Shown here: positions 52,014-61,806 of the stretch, in pieces | Position numbering within the stretch: position 1 is the first letter of the stretch | How the letters are laid out: each line of letters starts with the position of its first letter | DNA from: Pseudomonas fluorescens | GTDB taxonomy: Bacteria; Pseudomonadota; Gammaproteobacteria; Pseudomonadales; Pseudomonadaceae | Reading direction: 5' to 3' | DNA length: 64,000 bases | NCBI RefSeq assembly: GCF_000730425.1 | Contig: NZ_CP008896.1 | Span: 4,836,001-4,900,000, forward strand | Translations under genes and position numbers: made by a program | Notes under the pieces: model-generated | The model's database searches: none | What the model was told of the DNA's origin: nothing | What the model saw: only the letters and a program-made list of their open reading frames with translations

Positions 52014-52810
52014 GCAGAGAATCCGTGTTCGATGCCTGGGAAGGTAACGGCTTTGACTTCGGCGACATAGGCGTTCAGTGCCGCCTGGATACTGTCCTGG
52101 CCGGCCATGAAGTTCTTCACGAATTTCGGTGCACGACCGGTGAGGTTAAGGCCGAGCATGTCGTGCAGCACCAGGACCTGTCCGTCAGTCGCGCTGCCCG
52201 CGCCAATACCGATCACCGGGATTTTAACCGCCAGGGTGATCTCTTCAGCCAGCTCGCTTGGCACGCATTCGAGCACGATCATCGCGGCGCCGGCCTGCTC
52301 CAGGGCGATGGCATCGGCACGCATCTGCCGCGCCTGGGCTTCATTGCGGCCCTGCACCTTGTAGCCGCCGAGGATATTCACCGACTGCGGCGTCAGGCCC
52401 ATGTGCGCACACACCGGCACACCGCGCTCAGCCAGCAGGCGGATTGATTCGGCGAGCCACACGGCACCTTCCACCTTGATCATGTGTGCCCCGGCCTGCA
52501 TCAGCTTGCCGGCATTCTGGAAGGTCTGCTCAAGCGTTGCGTAACCCATGAACGGCAGGTCGGCGATGATAAAGGCGCCTTCGTTACCGCGCTTGACGCT
52601 GGCGGTGTGGTAGGCAAGCTCGTCTGTGGTGACGGGCAGCGTGCTGTCATTCCCTTGAAGAACCATGCCCAGGGAGTCGCCCACCAGTAACACCTCGACG
52701 CCGGCCTGGCAGCAGGCCTGGGCGAAGGTGGCGTCATAGCAGGTCAGCATGGCGATTTTTTCACCTTTGAGCTTGAGGCTCTGCAAGGTGGTCAGGGTAA
52801 TGTCTGGCAT
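52010..52810 (-). CDS. panB: Ketopantoate hydroxymethyltransferase
   Basis: 266 residues, TIM-barrel with [45 protein letters not shown]-type substrate loop and [20 protein letters not shown]. First committed step to pantothenate, using methylene-tetrahydrofolate. A GAGGACCC-type ribosome site precedes ATG 52810. First gene of panB-panC. Confidence 0.98.
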   Translation of the reverse strand: MPDITLTTLQSLKLKGEKIAMLTCYDATFAQACCQAGVEVLLVGDSLGMVLQGNDSTLPVTTDELAYHTASVKRGNEGAFIIADLPFMGYATLEQTFQNAGKLMQAGAHMIKVEGAVWLAESIRLLAERGVPVCAHMGLTPQSVNILGGYKVQGRNEAQARQMRADAIALEQAGAAMIVLECVPSELAEEITLAVKIPVIGIGAGSATDGQVLVLHDMLGLNLTGRAPKFVKNFMAGQDSIQAALNAYVAEVKAVTFPGIEHGFSA

Positions 52811-53172
52811 GAAAAGGGTCCTCGTTCAGGCGCTTGGAAACAGCGAGTAACGCGCGTGAGTCTTCGTTTATACAGGCGCACTTTCTTCAGAGCAGTGCTT
52901 ATAAGGCCTGGATTGCGCCCTTCAGCGCCGGGTTGGCGGCAGCGGGACGCCTATAGTCGTGAGGAGAACTCTGGAAGTCAATTGGATGTGTTACCGCATT
53001 GTTACGAGTGGGGTGTTACCGCTGTTACTGATGCGATTCAGCAGGCTGGAACACATTTTGGCTAGCGCTGGAGATCAATGTAGGCGCTGGCTTGCCGGCG
53101 ATGCGGGCGACCCGGTGTGTCAGGTGTGCCGAAGTCATGCTATCGCCGGCAAGCCGGCTCCTACAGGGGGCG
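52811..53172. other. folK-panB gap containing a REPIN
   Basis: 362 nt. The part next to panB (52811-53050) should contain its promoter; no motif is strong enough to name. The part next to folK is the REPIN at 53079-53165. No coding frame is supported. Confidence 0.6.
53079..53165. repeat. REPIN between panB and folK
   Basis: Left arm TGTAGGCGCTGGCTTGCCGG and right arm, complement read, TGTAGGAGCCGGCTTGCCGG, each followed by CGAT; 87 nt. Third REPIN within 4.2 kb. Confidence 0.9.
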
Positions 53173-53658
53173 TCAGGCTGTAGGGAGGCGTTCCAGGCCG
53201 ACGAACGGGCATTCGGCGAGCAGGTCATTGAGTGGGCGGCTGTCAGGTAGTTGCAAAGTGGCAGGCGCCAGCTCAGCCAGCGGATACAGCACAAACGCCC
53301 TTAGATGCATCTGGTAATGCGGCACCTTCAGGCGTGGCTCATCGATCAGGCGATCGCCAAACAGCAGGATATCCAGGTCCAGGGTGCGTGGGCCCCAGCG
53401 CTCAAGGCGTTCGCGGCCTTGGTCGTTCTCGATGGCTTGCAAGGCGTCGAGCAGTTCCAGCGGTGCGAGGGTGCTGTCCAGCGCCGCCACCGCATTGGTG
53501 TAGCGTGGCTGGCCGGGCAGCAGGGAATCACTTTGATAGAAGGCAGAAACACCCACGAATGTAGTGTTCGGCAACTGCGTCAACGCCTCGATGGCATTGC
53601 GCAATTGCTGCTGCGGGGCCGCGAGGTTGCTGCCCATGCCGATGTAGATACGCTCCAC
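53173..53658 (-). CDS. folK: HPPK (6-hydroxymethyl-7,8-dihydropterin pyrophosphokinase)
   Basis: 161 residues from GTG 53658. HPPK signatures YIGMGSNLAAPQQQL, FYQSDSLLPGQPRYTNAV, and the ATP/Mg site RWGPRTLDLDILLFGDRLI. Activates the pterin for FolP (at 28.6 kb). It starts 3 nt after the pcnB stop, so pcnB-folK form an operon as in E. coli. Confidence 0.97.
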   Translation of the reverse strand: MERIYIGMGSNLAAPQQQLRNAIEALTQLPNTTFVGVSAFYQSDSLLPGQPRYTNAVAALDSTLAPLELLDALQAIENDQGRERLERWGPRTLDLDILLFGDRLIDEPRLKVPHYQMHLRAFVLYPLAELAPATLQLPDSRPLNDLLAECPFVGLERLPTA

Positions 53659-53661
53659 CGC

Positions 53662-55059
53662 TTATTCGCCAGAGGTATCGGCGGCACTGCGCTTGCGTTT
53701 GCTGCCACTGCTGCGGCGGCGTTTTTTCGGCCCCTCGCCAGTGGCTTCGCCTTTGCTGCTGAGCTCACGAATCATCTCGCGACGTTCGCTGTCATTGGCG
53801 TCCTGGTAGTCGGTCCACCATTCGCCCAGGCCATCGGTCTGTTCGCCGGCGCTTTCACGCAGCAGCAGGAAGTCATAGCCGGCACGGAAGCGCGGGTTGT
53901 CCAGCAGCAGATCGGCACGTTTGCCACTGCGTCGTGGCAGACGTTCCTGCATGTCCCAGATCTCGCGGATCGGCAGGGTGAAACGCTTGGGGATCGCGAT
54001 GCGCTGGCACTGTTCGGTGATCAGTTCGTGCGCGGCTTCCTGTATTGCCGGAATCGGCGGCATGCCACGGTTCTGCAGGCGCAGCACCCGGGCTGGCAAG
54101 GCAGGCCAGAGCAGGGCGGCAAACAGGAATGCCGGGGTGACCGGTTTGTTCTGTTTGATCCGCAGGTCAGTGTTGATCAACGCTTCGCTGATCAGCGTGT
54201 GGGTGTATGTCGGATTGTGCTCCAGTGCGTCGGCGCTGGCCGGGAACAGTGGGTCGAACAACTGCAAGTCCACCAGCATTTCAAACGTGTCGGCCGCATG
54301 CCCGGAAAGGAACAGCTTGAGCACTTCCTCGAACAGGCGCGCCGAGGGGATTTCCCGCAGCATCGGCGCCAGTTCGCGAATTGGCGCGGCCGTGTGTTTC
54401 TCGATACCGAAGTTCAGCTTGGCGGCAAAGCGCACGGCCCGCAGCATGCGCACCGGGTCTTCCTGGTAGCGCTGCGTAGGGTCGCCGATCAGGCGGATCA
54501 GATGATTGCGAATATCGTGCACGCCGTTGGCGTAATCGAGGATGCGTTCGCTGACCGGATCGTAATAGAGGGCATTGATGGTGAAATCGCGGCGCTGCGC
54601 GTCTTCTTCCAGGGTGCCATACACATTGTCGCGCAGGATACGTCCGCTTTCGTTGCGGGAGGACTGGTTGCTGTCTTCCTCTTCATCGTTTTGCGGGTGG
54701 CCTGCGCGGAAGGTCGCGACCTCGATGATCTCGCGGCCAAAGTGGATATGCACCAACTTGAAGCGCCGCCCGATGATCCGTGCGTTGCGAAACTCGGCGC
54801 GCACTTGTTCTGGCGTGGCGCTGGTGGCGACGTCGAAATCCTTGGGAGTGATGTTGAGCAACATGTCGCGCACGCAACCGCCGACCAGGTAGGCCTGATA
54901 GCCGGCGTTCTGCAGGCGTTCGACGATGTTCACCGCATAACGGCTGAACTGGGCGCGCTGCAGCGAATGTTGATTGCTGTTGAGCACTTCAGGCGTGCTG
55001 CGAATGTGTTGCGTACGACGCAAGGGGGAACGGAATGACTGGAACAACTTCTTCAGCAT
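53662..55059 (-). CDS. pcnB: Poly(A) polymerase I
   Basis: 465 residues from ATG 55059 (MLKKLFQSFRSPLRRTQHIR); a GTG three codons upstream (55068) is the alternative, and neither has a clear ribosome site. Class II nucleotidyltransferase: LVGGCVRDMLLNITPKDFDV with the catalytic Asp pair, DARRDF-like RRDFTINALYYDP, RAVRFAAKLNF, and a basic C-terminal tail (KKRRRSSGSKRKRS). Adds poly(A) to RNA 3' ends, promoting decay by PNPase. Confidence 0.95.
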   Translation of the reverse strand: MLKKLFQSFRSPLRRTQHIRSTPEVLNSNQHSLQRAQFSRYAVNIVERLQNAGYQAYLVGGCVRDMLLNITPKDFDVATSATPEQVRAEFRNARIIGRRFKLVHIHFGREIIEVATFRAGHPQNDEEEDSNQSSRNESGRILRDNVYGTLEEDAQRRDFTINALYYDPVSERILDYANGVHDIRNHLIRLIGDPTQRYQEDPVRMLRAVRFAAKLNFGIEKHTAAPIRELAPMLREIPSARLFEEVLKLFLSGHAADTFEMLVDLQLFDPLFPASADALEHNPTYTHTLISEALINTDLRIKQNKPVTPAFLFAALLWPALPARVLRLQNRGMPPIPAIQEAAHELITEQCQRIAIPKRFTLPIREIWDMQERLPRRSGKRADLLLDNPRFRAGYDFLLLRESAGEQTDGLGEWWTDYQDANDSERREMIRELSSKGEATGEGPKKRRRSSGSKRKRSAADTSGE

Positions 55060-55212
55060 GGGATGCACTGTTTGAAGGAATGTTCGGCCATAACGAAGAA
55101 TGACCGCATGATGGGCCGGGATTCTAGCATTTAGTCAGGGGATGGTGTAGGAACTAGCTGCACGCGCTGAGTCGGATGCTTAAATGAGGCCGCTTTGACG
55201 CTCAAATCGCAG

Positions 55213-55582
55213 AAACTACAAGGGGAGCCGAAGCTCCCCCAGAAAGTAGTTGCGTGCTCTATTTTTATTATTGGTTTCGGGCTTCTTGTTTTTGTTGATC
55301 GCCCTCGTCATGAAGTTTGACTTTCATGACACTCCCAACCGGGAGTCAAGAGCAAACGGATTGCTTTGGTCGCTGTGTTGCTATGATCGATGATCCAACC
55401 AGTTCAGGCTCTGCCTTGGGGCAGTTTTTGTTGTTCTCGGCCTGGTTGCGGGGCAAGCCCCAAATGCAACGCCTCTCCAAAAGAATCAGTTAGCTGCGCC
55501 TCCGCCGTGTTGTTTTTATTGTGCGTGAGTCGATTCGTCTTATTTTTATTGTGTGTGTACGGTGCTTTTTATTGTTTTTGTA
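55213..55582 (-). ncRNA. crcZ: CrcZ-type small RNA (Hfq/Crc antagonist)
   Basis: Not coding. Seen on the minus strand: a sigma-54 promoter giving a start near 55582, six A-rich CA motifs (AANAANAA-type) at about 55564-55581, 55539-55553, 55508-55523, 55422-55438, 55283-55297 and 55260-55274, and a 3' hairpin GGGGAGC / GCTCCCC at 55222-55239 followed by TTGTAGTTT. Location between cbrB and pcnB is that of crcZ in Pseudomonas (established). CrcZ sequesters Hfq, and with it Crc, relieving carbon catabolite repression; it is induced through CbrAB. Ends are predicted, plus or minus several nt. Confidence 0.9.
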
Positions 55583-55592
55583 CTAAGCATAT

Positions 55593-55609
55593 AGCAGGGG
55601 GCGTGCCAA
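55593..55609 (-). promoter_or_regulatory. sigma-54 promoter of crcZ
   Basis: On the minus strand TTGGCACGCCCCCTGCT: the -24 half is a perfect TTGGCACG, the -12 half CTGC; GG-N10-GC spacing. Predicted +1 at about 55582. Confidence 0.9.
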
Positions 55610-55667
55610 CTTTTGCGAGCCCCAGCAAAATCAGGGGGTTGACCGGTTTCTAGGTGTCTGGCGGGCG

Positions 55668-55706
55668 AAAAAAAGCCGGGGCTTCGTTACCGTAAGCCCC
55701 GGCTTT
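55668..55706 (-). terminator. Terminator after cbrB
   Basis: AAAGCCGGGGCTT / AAGCCCCGGCTTT, 13-bp stem, 9-nt loop, running into TTTTTTTTC on the minus strand. Separates cbrB mRNA from crcZ. Confidence 0.92.
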
Positions 55707-55707
55707 C

Positions 55708-55732
55708 TGTTACGTGAATATCTGAGGTAACA
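55708..55732. promoter_or_regulatory. Putative CbrB enhancer site for crcZ
   Basis: TGTTAC at 55708-55713 and GTAACA at 55727-55732, an inverted pair 13 nt apart about 100-125 bp upstream of the crcZ sigma-54 promoter; a further TGTTAC is at 55751-55756. I recall TGTTAC..GTAACA dyads reported as CbrB sites (unverified). Confidence 0.6.
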
Positions 55733-55772
55733 GTTTTTTCACGTTTAGGGTGTTACCCGATGTGAGTCGGCC

Positions 55773-57200
55773 TCAGCTTTCGCTGGCAACCCCGGTCTTG
55801 CGCCGTGGAATGCCCAGGCGCTGGCGTCGCTCCCAGAGGCACTTGCGGCTGACACCGAGTTTACGTGCCAGCTCCGTCTCGGTCATATGGTCCTGGTGCT
55901 CCAGGACGAAGTGTTGGAAGTAGTCTTCCAGTGACAAGTCTTCCGTAGGCTCGTGGCTGGTGTTACTGCCGCCCTGTTGCGGTGCAAGGCCAATGAAGTC
56001 GTCATCGTCCAGATCACTCAGTTCAATATCGATGCCCAGCAGCTCGGCAGAGATCTGCGGGCTCTCCGAGAGGATTACGGCCCGTTCAACAGCGTTTTCC
56101 AGCTCGCGCACGTTACCTGGCCATGAATAGTGGCGGATGGCCTGTTCGGCGTCGGTCGCAAACGTCAGGTCGGTACGGTTGACCCGTGCGCTCTGGCGCA
56201 ACAGGAATGCATTGGCAATCTCGTTGACGTCTGCACCGCGTTCACGCAAGGCCGGCAGTTTGAGGGCGATCACGTGCAGGCGGTAATACAAGTCTTCGCG
56301 GAACTGGCCGATTTTCGCCAGGCTTTTCAGGTCGCGGTGAGTCGCTGCAATCAGGCGCACATCGACTTTTTGCGACTGTACCGAGCCGACCCGGCGTATC
56401 TCACCTTCCTGCAATACCCGCAGCAGGCGCGCCTGGGCTTCCAGGGGCAGCTCACCGATTTCGTCGAGGAACAGCGTGCCGCCGTCCGCCGCTTCCACCA
56501 GGCCTGCGCGTCCGGCGCTGGCGCCGGTAAAGGCACCTTTCTCATGACCGAACAGTTCGGACTCGATCAAGGATTCGGGAATCGCCGCGCAGTTCACCGA
56601 GATCATCGGTGCCTTGGCACGCTTGGACAGGTTGTGCAGGGCACGGGCCACCAGCTCCTTGCCGGTACCGGACTCGCCCTGGATCAGGACATTGGAGTCG
56701 GTGGGCGCAACCTTGCGGATCTTGACGTACAGTTCCTGCATGGGCGGGCAGGAGCCGATGATGCCAATCTCGCCGTTGCTGTTGTCGACCCCGGGTTTAT
56801 CGCCGGCGGCCTTGCCGGCCGGGCGTTCTGCCGAGGCACTGCTGGCCGATTGGCGGTCGCGCAGGATACGGGCCACCGCCTGGAGCATTTCGTCGTGGTC
56901 GAAAGGCTTGGCGATATAGTCCACGGCGCCCATCTTCATCGAGTCGACGGCCGAGCGCAGGCTGGCATAGCTGGTCATGATCAGCACCGGCGTACCCTGG
57001 CCCAGCTTGATCAGTTCGGTGCCCGGTGCGCCAGGCAGGCGCAGGTCACTGACGATCAGGTCGAATGTGGGAACGCTGAAGCGTTCCTGGGCTTCCTGCA
57101 CCGAGCCGGCTTCGCTGACCTGGTACTGATTGCGTTCAAGCAGGCGACGCAAGGCAGAGCGGATAATGGTTTCGTCTTCGACGATCAAAATGTGCGGCAT
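55773..57200 (-). CDS. cbrB: sigma-54-dependent response regulator CbrB
   Basis: 475 residues: receiver domain 1-120 with phospho-acceptor D52 ([10 protein letters not shown]), AAA+ domain with Walker A GESGTGKE, sigma-54-contact GAFTGA, Walker [13 protein letters not shown], and a C-terminal Fis-type helix-turn-helix ([20 protein letters not shown]). NtrC-family activator of crcZ and of catabolic genes for histidine, proline, arginine and others. 22 nt after cbrA. Confidence 0.98.
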   Translation of the reverse strand: MPHILIVEDETIIRSALRRLLERNQYQVSEAGSVQEAQERFSVPTFDLIVSDLRLPGAPGTELIKLGQGTPVLIMTSYASLRSAVDSMKMGAVDYIAKPFDHDEMLQAVARILRDRQSASSASAERPAGKAAGDKPGVDNSNGEIGIIGSCPPMQELYVKIRKVAPTDSNVLIQGESGTGKELVARALHNLSKRAKAPMISVNCAAIPESLIESELFGHEKGAFTGASAGRAGLVEAADGGTLFLDEIGELPLEAQARLLRVLQEGEIRRVGSVQSQKVDVRLIAATHRDLKSLAKIGQFREDLYYRLHVIALKLPALRERGADVNEIANAFLLRQSARVNRTDLTFATDAEQAIRHYSWPGNVRELENAVERAVILSESPQISAELLGIDIELSDLDDDDFIGLAPQQGGSNTSHEPTEDLSLEDYFQHFVLEHQDHMTETELARKLGVSRKCLWERRQRLGIPRRKTGVASES

Positions 57201-57222
57201 TGATTCAATTCTCTCGACGGTC

Positions 57223-60177
57223 TCAGTTCACAGCGGACGTCGCTTCGACATGACGCGGCAAGGTCACCCGAATACGGGTGCCGCGTTGGCTTTCGGTGTC
57301 AGCCGGGCTGTCGATGGTGATTTGTCCATAATGCTCTTCAACGATGGAATAGACCAGTGCAAGGCCCAGACCGGTACCTTCACCTGGATCCTTGGTGGTG
57401 AAGAAGGGTTCGAACAATCGGTCCATGATGTTCTGTGGAATACCGCTGCCTTCGTCTTCGACGATCAGGTCGACCGTGTGCTCGAAGGCCTCGCTCTTGA
57501 CCCTTACCGCACTGCCGGCCGGTGTCGCGTCGCGGGCGTTGGACAGCAGGTTGATCAGCACCTGGGCCAGGCGTTGCGAGTCGCCGACCACCCAGTGTTC
57601 CGGATCGCACAAGTTATAGAACTGTACTTCGAAATTGCGCCGATTCAAGGCCAGCAGCCCAATGGCATCTTGCGCGACTTCGGCCAGGCATACGGCTTCA
57701 TCGTGATTCTGATGGCCGCCGGCGTGGGCGAAGCTCATCAGCGATTGCACGATGCGCGAGACGCGCTTGGTCTGTTCGAGGATCTGCCCGCTGATTTCGG
57801 TGATTTCGCCGTCTTCTTCGCGTTCTTCGCGCAGGTTCTGCGCCAGGCAGGCGATACCAGTGATCGGGTTGCCAATCTCATGGGCCACGCCGGCTGCCAG
57901 TCGTCCGATGCTGGCCAGTCGCTCGGAATGCACCAGCTTGTCTTCGAGCATCTGGGTTTCGGTCAGGTCTTCGACCAGCAACACCAGGCCACTGTTACCG
58001 GGAGCCAGGGGCTCGTCGATTGCGGCTTTGTGCAGGTTCAGCCAGCGGGTCTGGCCGTCGAGGGCCAAGTGCTGTTTGTGCAAGTGTTCGTCTGGCAGGT
58101 TGATAAAACCCAGCAACAGTTCTTTCCATGGATCGGCAATGGTGGTCAGTCGCGAGCCCACCACACGCTGGGCGGCGATACCGGTCAACTCTTCCATGGC
58201 CTTGTTCCACATCAGGATCTCCTGATCCTTGGCCAGGGAGCAGACGCCCATGGGCAGTTCCTGCAAGGTCTGGCGGTGGTAGCGGCGCAGGGCGTCGAGT
58301 TCGGCGGCAAGGCCGGTGAGGCGCGAGTGGTAGTCCTCCAGCCGGCTCTCGATAAAGTGGATATCTTCGGTGACATAGTTTTCGCCACCGGCCTTGTACG
58401 GCAGGAAGGTCTCCACCATGTCCTGGGACACGCTGGGGCCCATCAACCCGGACAGGTTGGCCTCGATACGATCACGCAGGCGGCGCAAGGCATAGGGGCG
58501 GCGCTCGTCGAAGGGCAGGTACAGGTCGCGTAGCGCCTGCTCCACCTCCTTTTGTGCGGCCTTGGCACCCAGGGGCTTGGCCAGTTGCGTGGCAAACTCC
58601 TGGGGCGACGCCGCATGCAGTTCGCGACGTTGCGGGCGGCGTACGTTATCCACGGCGCAGGCTTCGGCAGCGCTGGTTTCTTCGGGGCTGGCGTTGGTGA
58701 ACAGGGAGATCAGGGTGAACATCAGCACGTTGGCCGCCAGCGAGGCGATGGCCGCCATGTGCCAACTGGTGTCGTCCAGCACGTAGATCATGTTCAGCAG
58801 CGGGATATAGAAGCCCTGCAGATTGCCGACCAGCGGCAACAGCATGGTCACCAGCCACACCAGGATCCCCGCCAGCAACCCGGCGATAAACCCGCGTCGA
58901 TTGGCCGTCGGCCAGTACAGTACCGACAGCACGCCCGGCAAGAACTGCAAGGTGGCGACGAACGCGACAATGCCGAGGTTGGCCAGGTCCTGCTCGGCTG
59001 CCATCAGCAGGTAGAAGCCATAGCCGGCCATGATGATCGCCACGATCAGCGCGCGGCGTGTCCATTTCAGCCAACGGTAGATGTTGCCTTCAGCCGGCGG
59101 CTGGTACAGCGGTAGCACCAGGTGGTTGAGGGCCATGCCCGATAGCGCCAGGGTGGTGACGATGATCAAGCCGCTGGCTGCCGATAAGCCGCCGACGTAG
59201 GCCAGCAAGGCCAGGGATTTACTGTTGGCGGCGATGCCGATACCGAGAGTGAAATATTCCGGGTTGGTAGTGGCCCCCAGTTTCAGGCCGGCCCAGAGGA
59301 TCAGCGGCACTGCCAGGCTCATCAGCAACAGGAACAGCGGCAGGCCCCAGCTGGCGCTGACCAGCGAGCGCGGGTTGAGGTTCTCGGTGAAGGTCATGTG
59401 GTACATGTGCGGCATGACAATGGCGGAGGCAAAGAACACCAGCAACAGCGTACGCCATGGGCCTTCTTGCAGCGGGGTGTGCAGGGCGGCGAGGGCGGTC
59501 TGGTTTTGCAGCAGCCACAGCTCCAACTGCTGGGGGCCGTCGAACACGCCGTACAGTGCGTACAGGCCCACACCTCCGATGGCGATCAGCTTGATCACCG
59601 ACTCAAAGGCTATCGCAAACACCAGGCCTTCATGTTTTTCCCGGGTGGCGATATGTCGCGAACCGAAAAAAATCGTGAACAGGGTGATCAGCGCACAAAA
59701 GCTCAGGGCGACCCGGTGTTGCACTGGCTCATGGGTCAGAATGCCGATGGAATCGGCCACGGCCTGGATTTGCAGGGCCAGCAACGGCAGCACGCCGATC
59801 AGCATGAAAATCGTGGTCAGCGCGCCGGCCCAGGTGCTGCGAAAGCGGAAGGCAAACAGGTCGGCTAGCGAAGACAGTTGGTAGGTGCGGGTGATTTTCA
59901 GGATCGGGTACAGCAGCACTGGCGCCAGCAGGAAGGCACCAGACACCCCCAGGTAACTGGAAAGAAACCCATAACCGTATTGGTAGGCCAGGCCCACCGT
60001 GCCATAAAACGCCCAGGCGCTGGCATACACGCCCAGGGACAAGGTGTAGGTCAGTGGGTGGCGAATGATCGCCCGCGGGATCATCCCACGCTCACTGATC
60101 CAGGCCACCCCGAACAGCGCGGCCAGGTAGGCGGCGCTGATCAGCAGCATCTGGGTCAGGCTAAAGCTCATCGGCAT
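57223..60177 (-). CDS. cbrA: Sensor histidine kinase CbrA with SLC5-type transporter domain
   Basis: 984 residues: an N-terminal sodium/solute symporter-like domain of about 13 spans (1-500), a linker, a PAS domain (about 620-730, [20 protein letters not shown]), HisKA with the H-box [20 protein letters not shown], and HATPase_c ([41 protein letters not shown]). Membrane sensor of carbon/nitrogen state; the symporter part can carry histidine in studied strains. Start ATG 60177; ATG 60171 is an alternative. Overlaps cbrX by 17 nt. Confidence 0.97.
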   Translation of the reverse strand: MPMSFSLTQMLLISAAYLAALFGVAWISERGMIPRAIIRHPLTYTLSLGVYASAWAFYGTVGLAYQYGYGFLSSYLGVSGAFLLAPVLLYPILKITRTYQLSSLADLFAFRFRSTWAGALTTIFMLIGVLPLLALQIQAVADSIGILTHEPVQHRVALSFCALITLFTIFFGSRHIATREKHEGLVFAIAFESVIKLIAIGGVGLYALYGVFDGPQQLELWLLQNQTALAALHTPLQEGPWRTLLLVFFASAIVMPHMYHMTFTENLNPRSLVSASWGLPLFLLLMSLAVPLILWAGLKLGATTNPEYFTLGIGIAANSKSLALLAYVGGLSAASGLIIVTTLALSGMALNHLVLPLYQPPAEGNIYRWLKWTRRALIVAIIMAGYGFYLLMAAEQDLANLGIVAFVATLQFLPGVLSVLYWPTANRRGFIAGLLAGILVWLVTMLLPLVGNLQGFYIPLLNMIYVLDDTSWHMAAIASLAANVLMFTLISLFTNASPEETSAAEACAVDNVRRPQRRELHAASPQEFATQLAKPLGAKAAQKEVEQALRDLYLPFDERRPYALRRLRDRIEANLSGLMGPSVSQDMVETFLPYKAGGENYVTEDIHFIESRLEDYHSRLTGLAAELDALRRYHRQTLQELPMGVCSLAKDQEILMWNKAMEELTGIAAQRVVGSRLTTIADPWKELLLGFINLPDEHLHKQHLALDGQTRWLNLHKAAIDEPLAPGNSGLVLLVEDLTETQMLEDKLVHSERLASIGRLAAGVAHEIGNPITGIACLAQNLREEREEDGEITEISGQILEQTKRVSRIVQSLMSFAHAGGHQNHDEAVCLAEVAQDAIGLLALNRRNFEVQFYNLCDPEHWVVGDSQRLAQVLINLLSNARDATPAGSAVRVKSEAFEHTVDLIVEDEGSGIPQNIMDRLFEPFFTTKDPGEGTGLGLALVYSIVEEHYGQITIDSPADTESQRGTRIRVTLPRHVEATSAVN

Positions 60178-60337
60178 CTTTTTGGCTCTGCAGGATGAAG
60201 GTCACGACGATCAGGATCAGCCACAGCAGATAGGGGCGATACCAGGCGCCCGTGGCGTCGATCCACCAGTCCATGATGGCGGGAGAAAACAGGTAGATCC
60301 CGACGACCAGCAGCAGGACCAAGCGATAGATGTACAT
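60161..60337 (-). CDS. cbrX: Small membrane protein CbrX
   Basis: 58 residues from ATG 60337: two membrane segments (YRLVLLLVVGIYLFSPAIMD and PYLLWLILIVVTFILQ) joined by a short loop with WWIDATGAWYRP, and a charged C-terminus QKDADEL. Its stop is inside cbrA (17-nt overlap), so it is translationally coupled to the sensor. A small gene named cbrX is known ahead of cbrA in Pseudomonas (from memory); its role is unsettled, possibly control of cbrA translation. Confidence 0.85.
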   Translation of the reverse strand: MYIYRLVLLLVVGIYLFSPAIMDWWIDATGAWYRPYLLWLILIVVTFILQSQKDADEL

Positions 60338-60399
60338 GTTGGCCTCTGATTGAAAAACTGCGGCGATGTTAACGGATGGCTGGCAGGCTGCAAGCGCCT

Positions 60400-61287
60400 T
60401 CAGCGCAATTGCGCTTCGGCCAGGGTCTGTGTGCGTGGGATCCGGGAAGCATCCCAGTGGGCAATACCCCAATCCAGCAGTTCCCGTGGGCTGGCGTGGA
60501 GCAATTCATCCCCCGGCTGCTGGCCGAGGGCGCGCAAGGCCCTGAGTAGCAAAGGCGTGGTCTGGTCGGGCGTCAACGGCGGGGAGCGATAGGATTTGCC
60601 CAGTTTGTTACCGTCCGGCTGGATGATCAGGGGCACATGCAGGTAACGCGGCTGACGCAGGCCCAACAGCTCTTGCAGATACAGCTGGCGGGGGGTGGAG
60701 TCCAGCAGGTCGGCGCCACGCACGATATCGGTGACACCTTGCCAGGCATCGTCGAGCACCACCGCCAACTGATAGGCATATAGGCCGTCACGGCGGCGGA
60801 TGATGAAGTCGCCGACATCGCGCCCCAGGTGTTGTCGGAATTCGCCTTGTACACGGTCGGTGAAATGGTATTCCAGCTCAGGAACACGTAGACGAACAGC
60901 CGCATCCTCCAGCGCGTGGCCGGCATTGCGGCACAGGCCAGGGTAAATACCGTTATACGGTTCCAATTGCTTGCGTGAGCAGGTGCAGGCGTAGGCCAGG
61001 CCGTGGTTGAACATGTCGTTCAACACTTTGGCGTAGGCATCATGCCGATCGCTTTGTCGGACCAGTTCCCCGTCCCACTCAAAGCCATAGCTTTCCAGGG
61101 CATGCAGGATCGCTGCCTGGGCGCCGGGCGCCTCACGGGGTGGGTCGAGGTCTTCCATGCGCATCAGCCAGCGGCCTTGATTGGCGCGGGCGTCGAGATA
61201 GGAAGCGAGGGCTGCAACCAGGGAGCCGAAGTGCAAATGGCCGCTGGGCGTGGGGGCGAAACGCCCGATATAGGTAGAGGCTGTCAT
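60400..61287 (-). CDS. gluQ: Glutamyl-Q tRNA(Asp) synthetase
   Basis: 295 residues: truncated GluRS-like catalytic core without an anticodon-binding domain. Signature FAPTPSGHLHFGSLVAALAS, MRMEDLDPPRE, zinc-binding Cys cluster (YACTCSRKQL to GLCRNAGHAL), VLDDAWQGVTDIVRGADLLD and KLGKSYRSPPL in the KMSKS position. Attaches glutamate to queuosine in tRNA-Asp. Downstream of dksA, the conserved dksA-gluQ pair. Confidence 0.96.
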   Translation of the reverse strand: MTASTYIGRFAPTPSGHLHFGSLVAALASYLDARANQGRWLMRMEDLDPPREAPGAQAAILHALESYGFEWDGELVRQSDRHDAYAKVLNDMFNHGLAYACTCSRKQLEPYNGIYPGLCRNAGHALEDAAVRLRVPELEYHFTDRVQGEFRQHLGRDVGDFIIRRRDGLYAYQLAVVLDDAWQGVTDIVRGADLLDSTPRQLYLQELLGLRQPRYLHVPLIIQPDGNKLGKSYRSPPLTPDQTTPLLLRALRALGQQPGDELLHASPRELLDWGIAHWDASRIPRTQTLAEAQLR

Positions 61288-61321
61288 GGCCTGGATATTA
61301 CGGGAAAACCGCCAAACCCCA

Positions 61322-61352
61322 GAAACAAAAATGGAGCGTTTGCACGCCCCAT
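61322..61352 (-). terminator. Terminator between dksA and gluQ
   Basis: ATGGAGCGT / ACGCCCCAT stem (one mismatch) with TTGC loop and TTTTTGTTTC on the minus strand, 20 nt past the dksA stop; partial readthrough to gluQ is expected. Confidence 0.78.
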
Positions 61353-61371
61353 TCGTTCAGCTCGGCAGTGA

Positions 61372-61806
61372 TTACTTACCGACCTGTTTTTCCTTGATTT
61401 CGGCCAAGGTCTTGCAGTCTACGCACATGTCTGCGGTAGGACGGGCTTCCAGGCGGCGAATGCCGATCTCGACGCCGCAGGATTCACACCAGCCGTATTC
61501 TTCGTCTTCGATCAGTTGCAGCGTCTTGTCGATTTTCTTGATCAGTTTGCGCTCGCGATCACGGGCGCGCAGTTCAAGGCTGAACTCTTCTTCCTGGCTG
61601 GCACGGTCGGCCGGGTCAGGGAAGTTGGCTGCTTCGTCCTTCATGTGGTCAACGGTACGGTCGACCTCCTGCATCAAGTCCTGTTTCCATTTCTGCAGGA
61701 TCTTGGTGAAGTGTTTGCGCATGGGCTCGCCCATGTACTCTTCGCCTTTCGCCTCGATGTAGGGTTCGAAGCCGCTGATGCTCTGTTGCTTTGCTTGGGT
61801 GGACAT
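61372..61806 (-). CDS. dksA: RNA polymerase-binding factor DksA
   Basis: 144 residues from ATG 61806; AGAGGCGG is the ribosome site, which rules out a GTG six codons upstream. Coiled coil with acidic tip DPADRAS, and a complete C4 zinc finger (CESCG ... CVDCK) near the C-end. Potentiates ppGpp control of rRNA and amino-acid promoters. The full four-Cys finger marks it as the classical DksA, not the Cys-poor DksA2 paralogue of pseudomonads. Confidence 0.98.
   Translation of the reverse strand: MSTQAKQQSISGFEPYIEAKGEEYMGEPMRKHFTKILQKWKQDLMQEVDRTVDHMKDEAANFPDPADRASQEEEFSLELRARDRERKLIKKIDKTLQLIEDEEYGWCESCGVEIGIRRLEARPTADMCVDCKTLAEIKEKQVGK

Noticed and set aside
49003..53165. REPIN dyads as simple transcription terminators
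   Set aside because: They are long two-part structures of 87-93 nt with shared REP cores and no U-tracts, better explained as REPINs, though they may still affect mRNA ends.
55390..55653. An 87-codon plus-strand frame in the cbrB-pcnB gap
   Set aside because: It is the complement of crcZ; its Phe/Leu runs simply reflect the A-rich CA motifs on the other strand.
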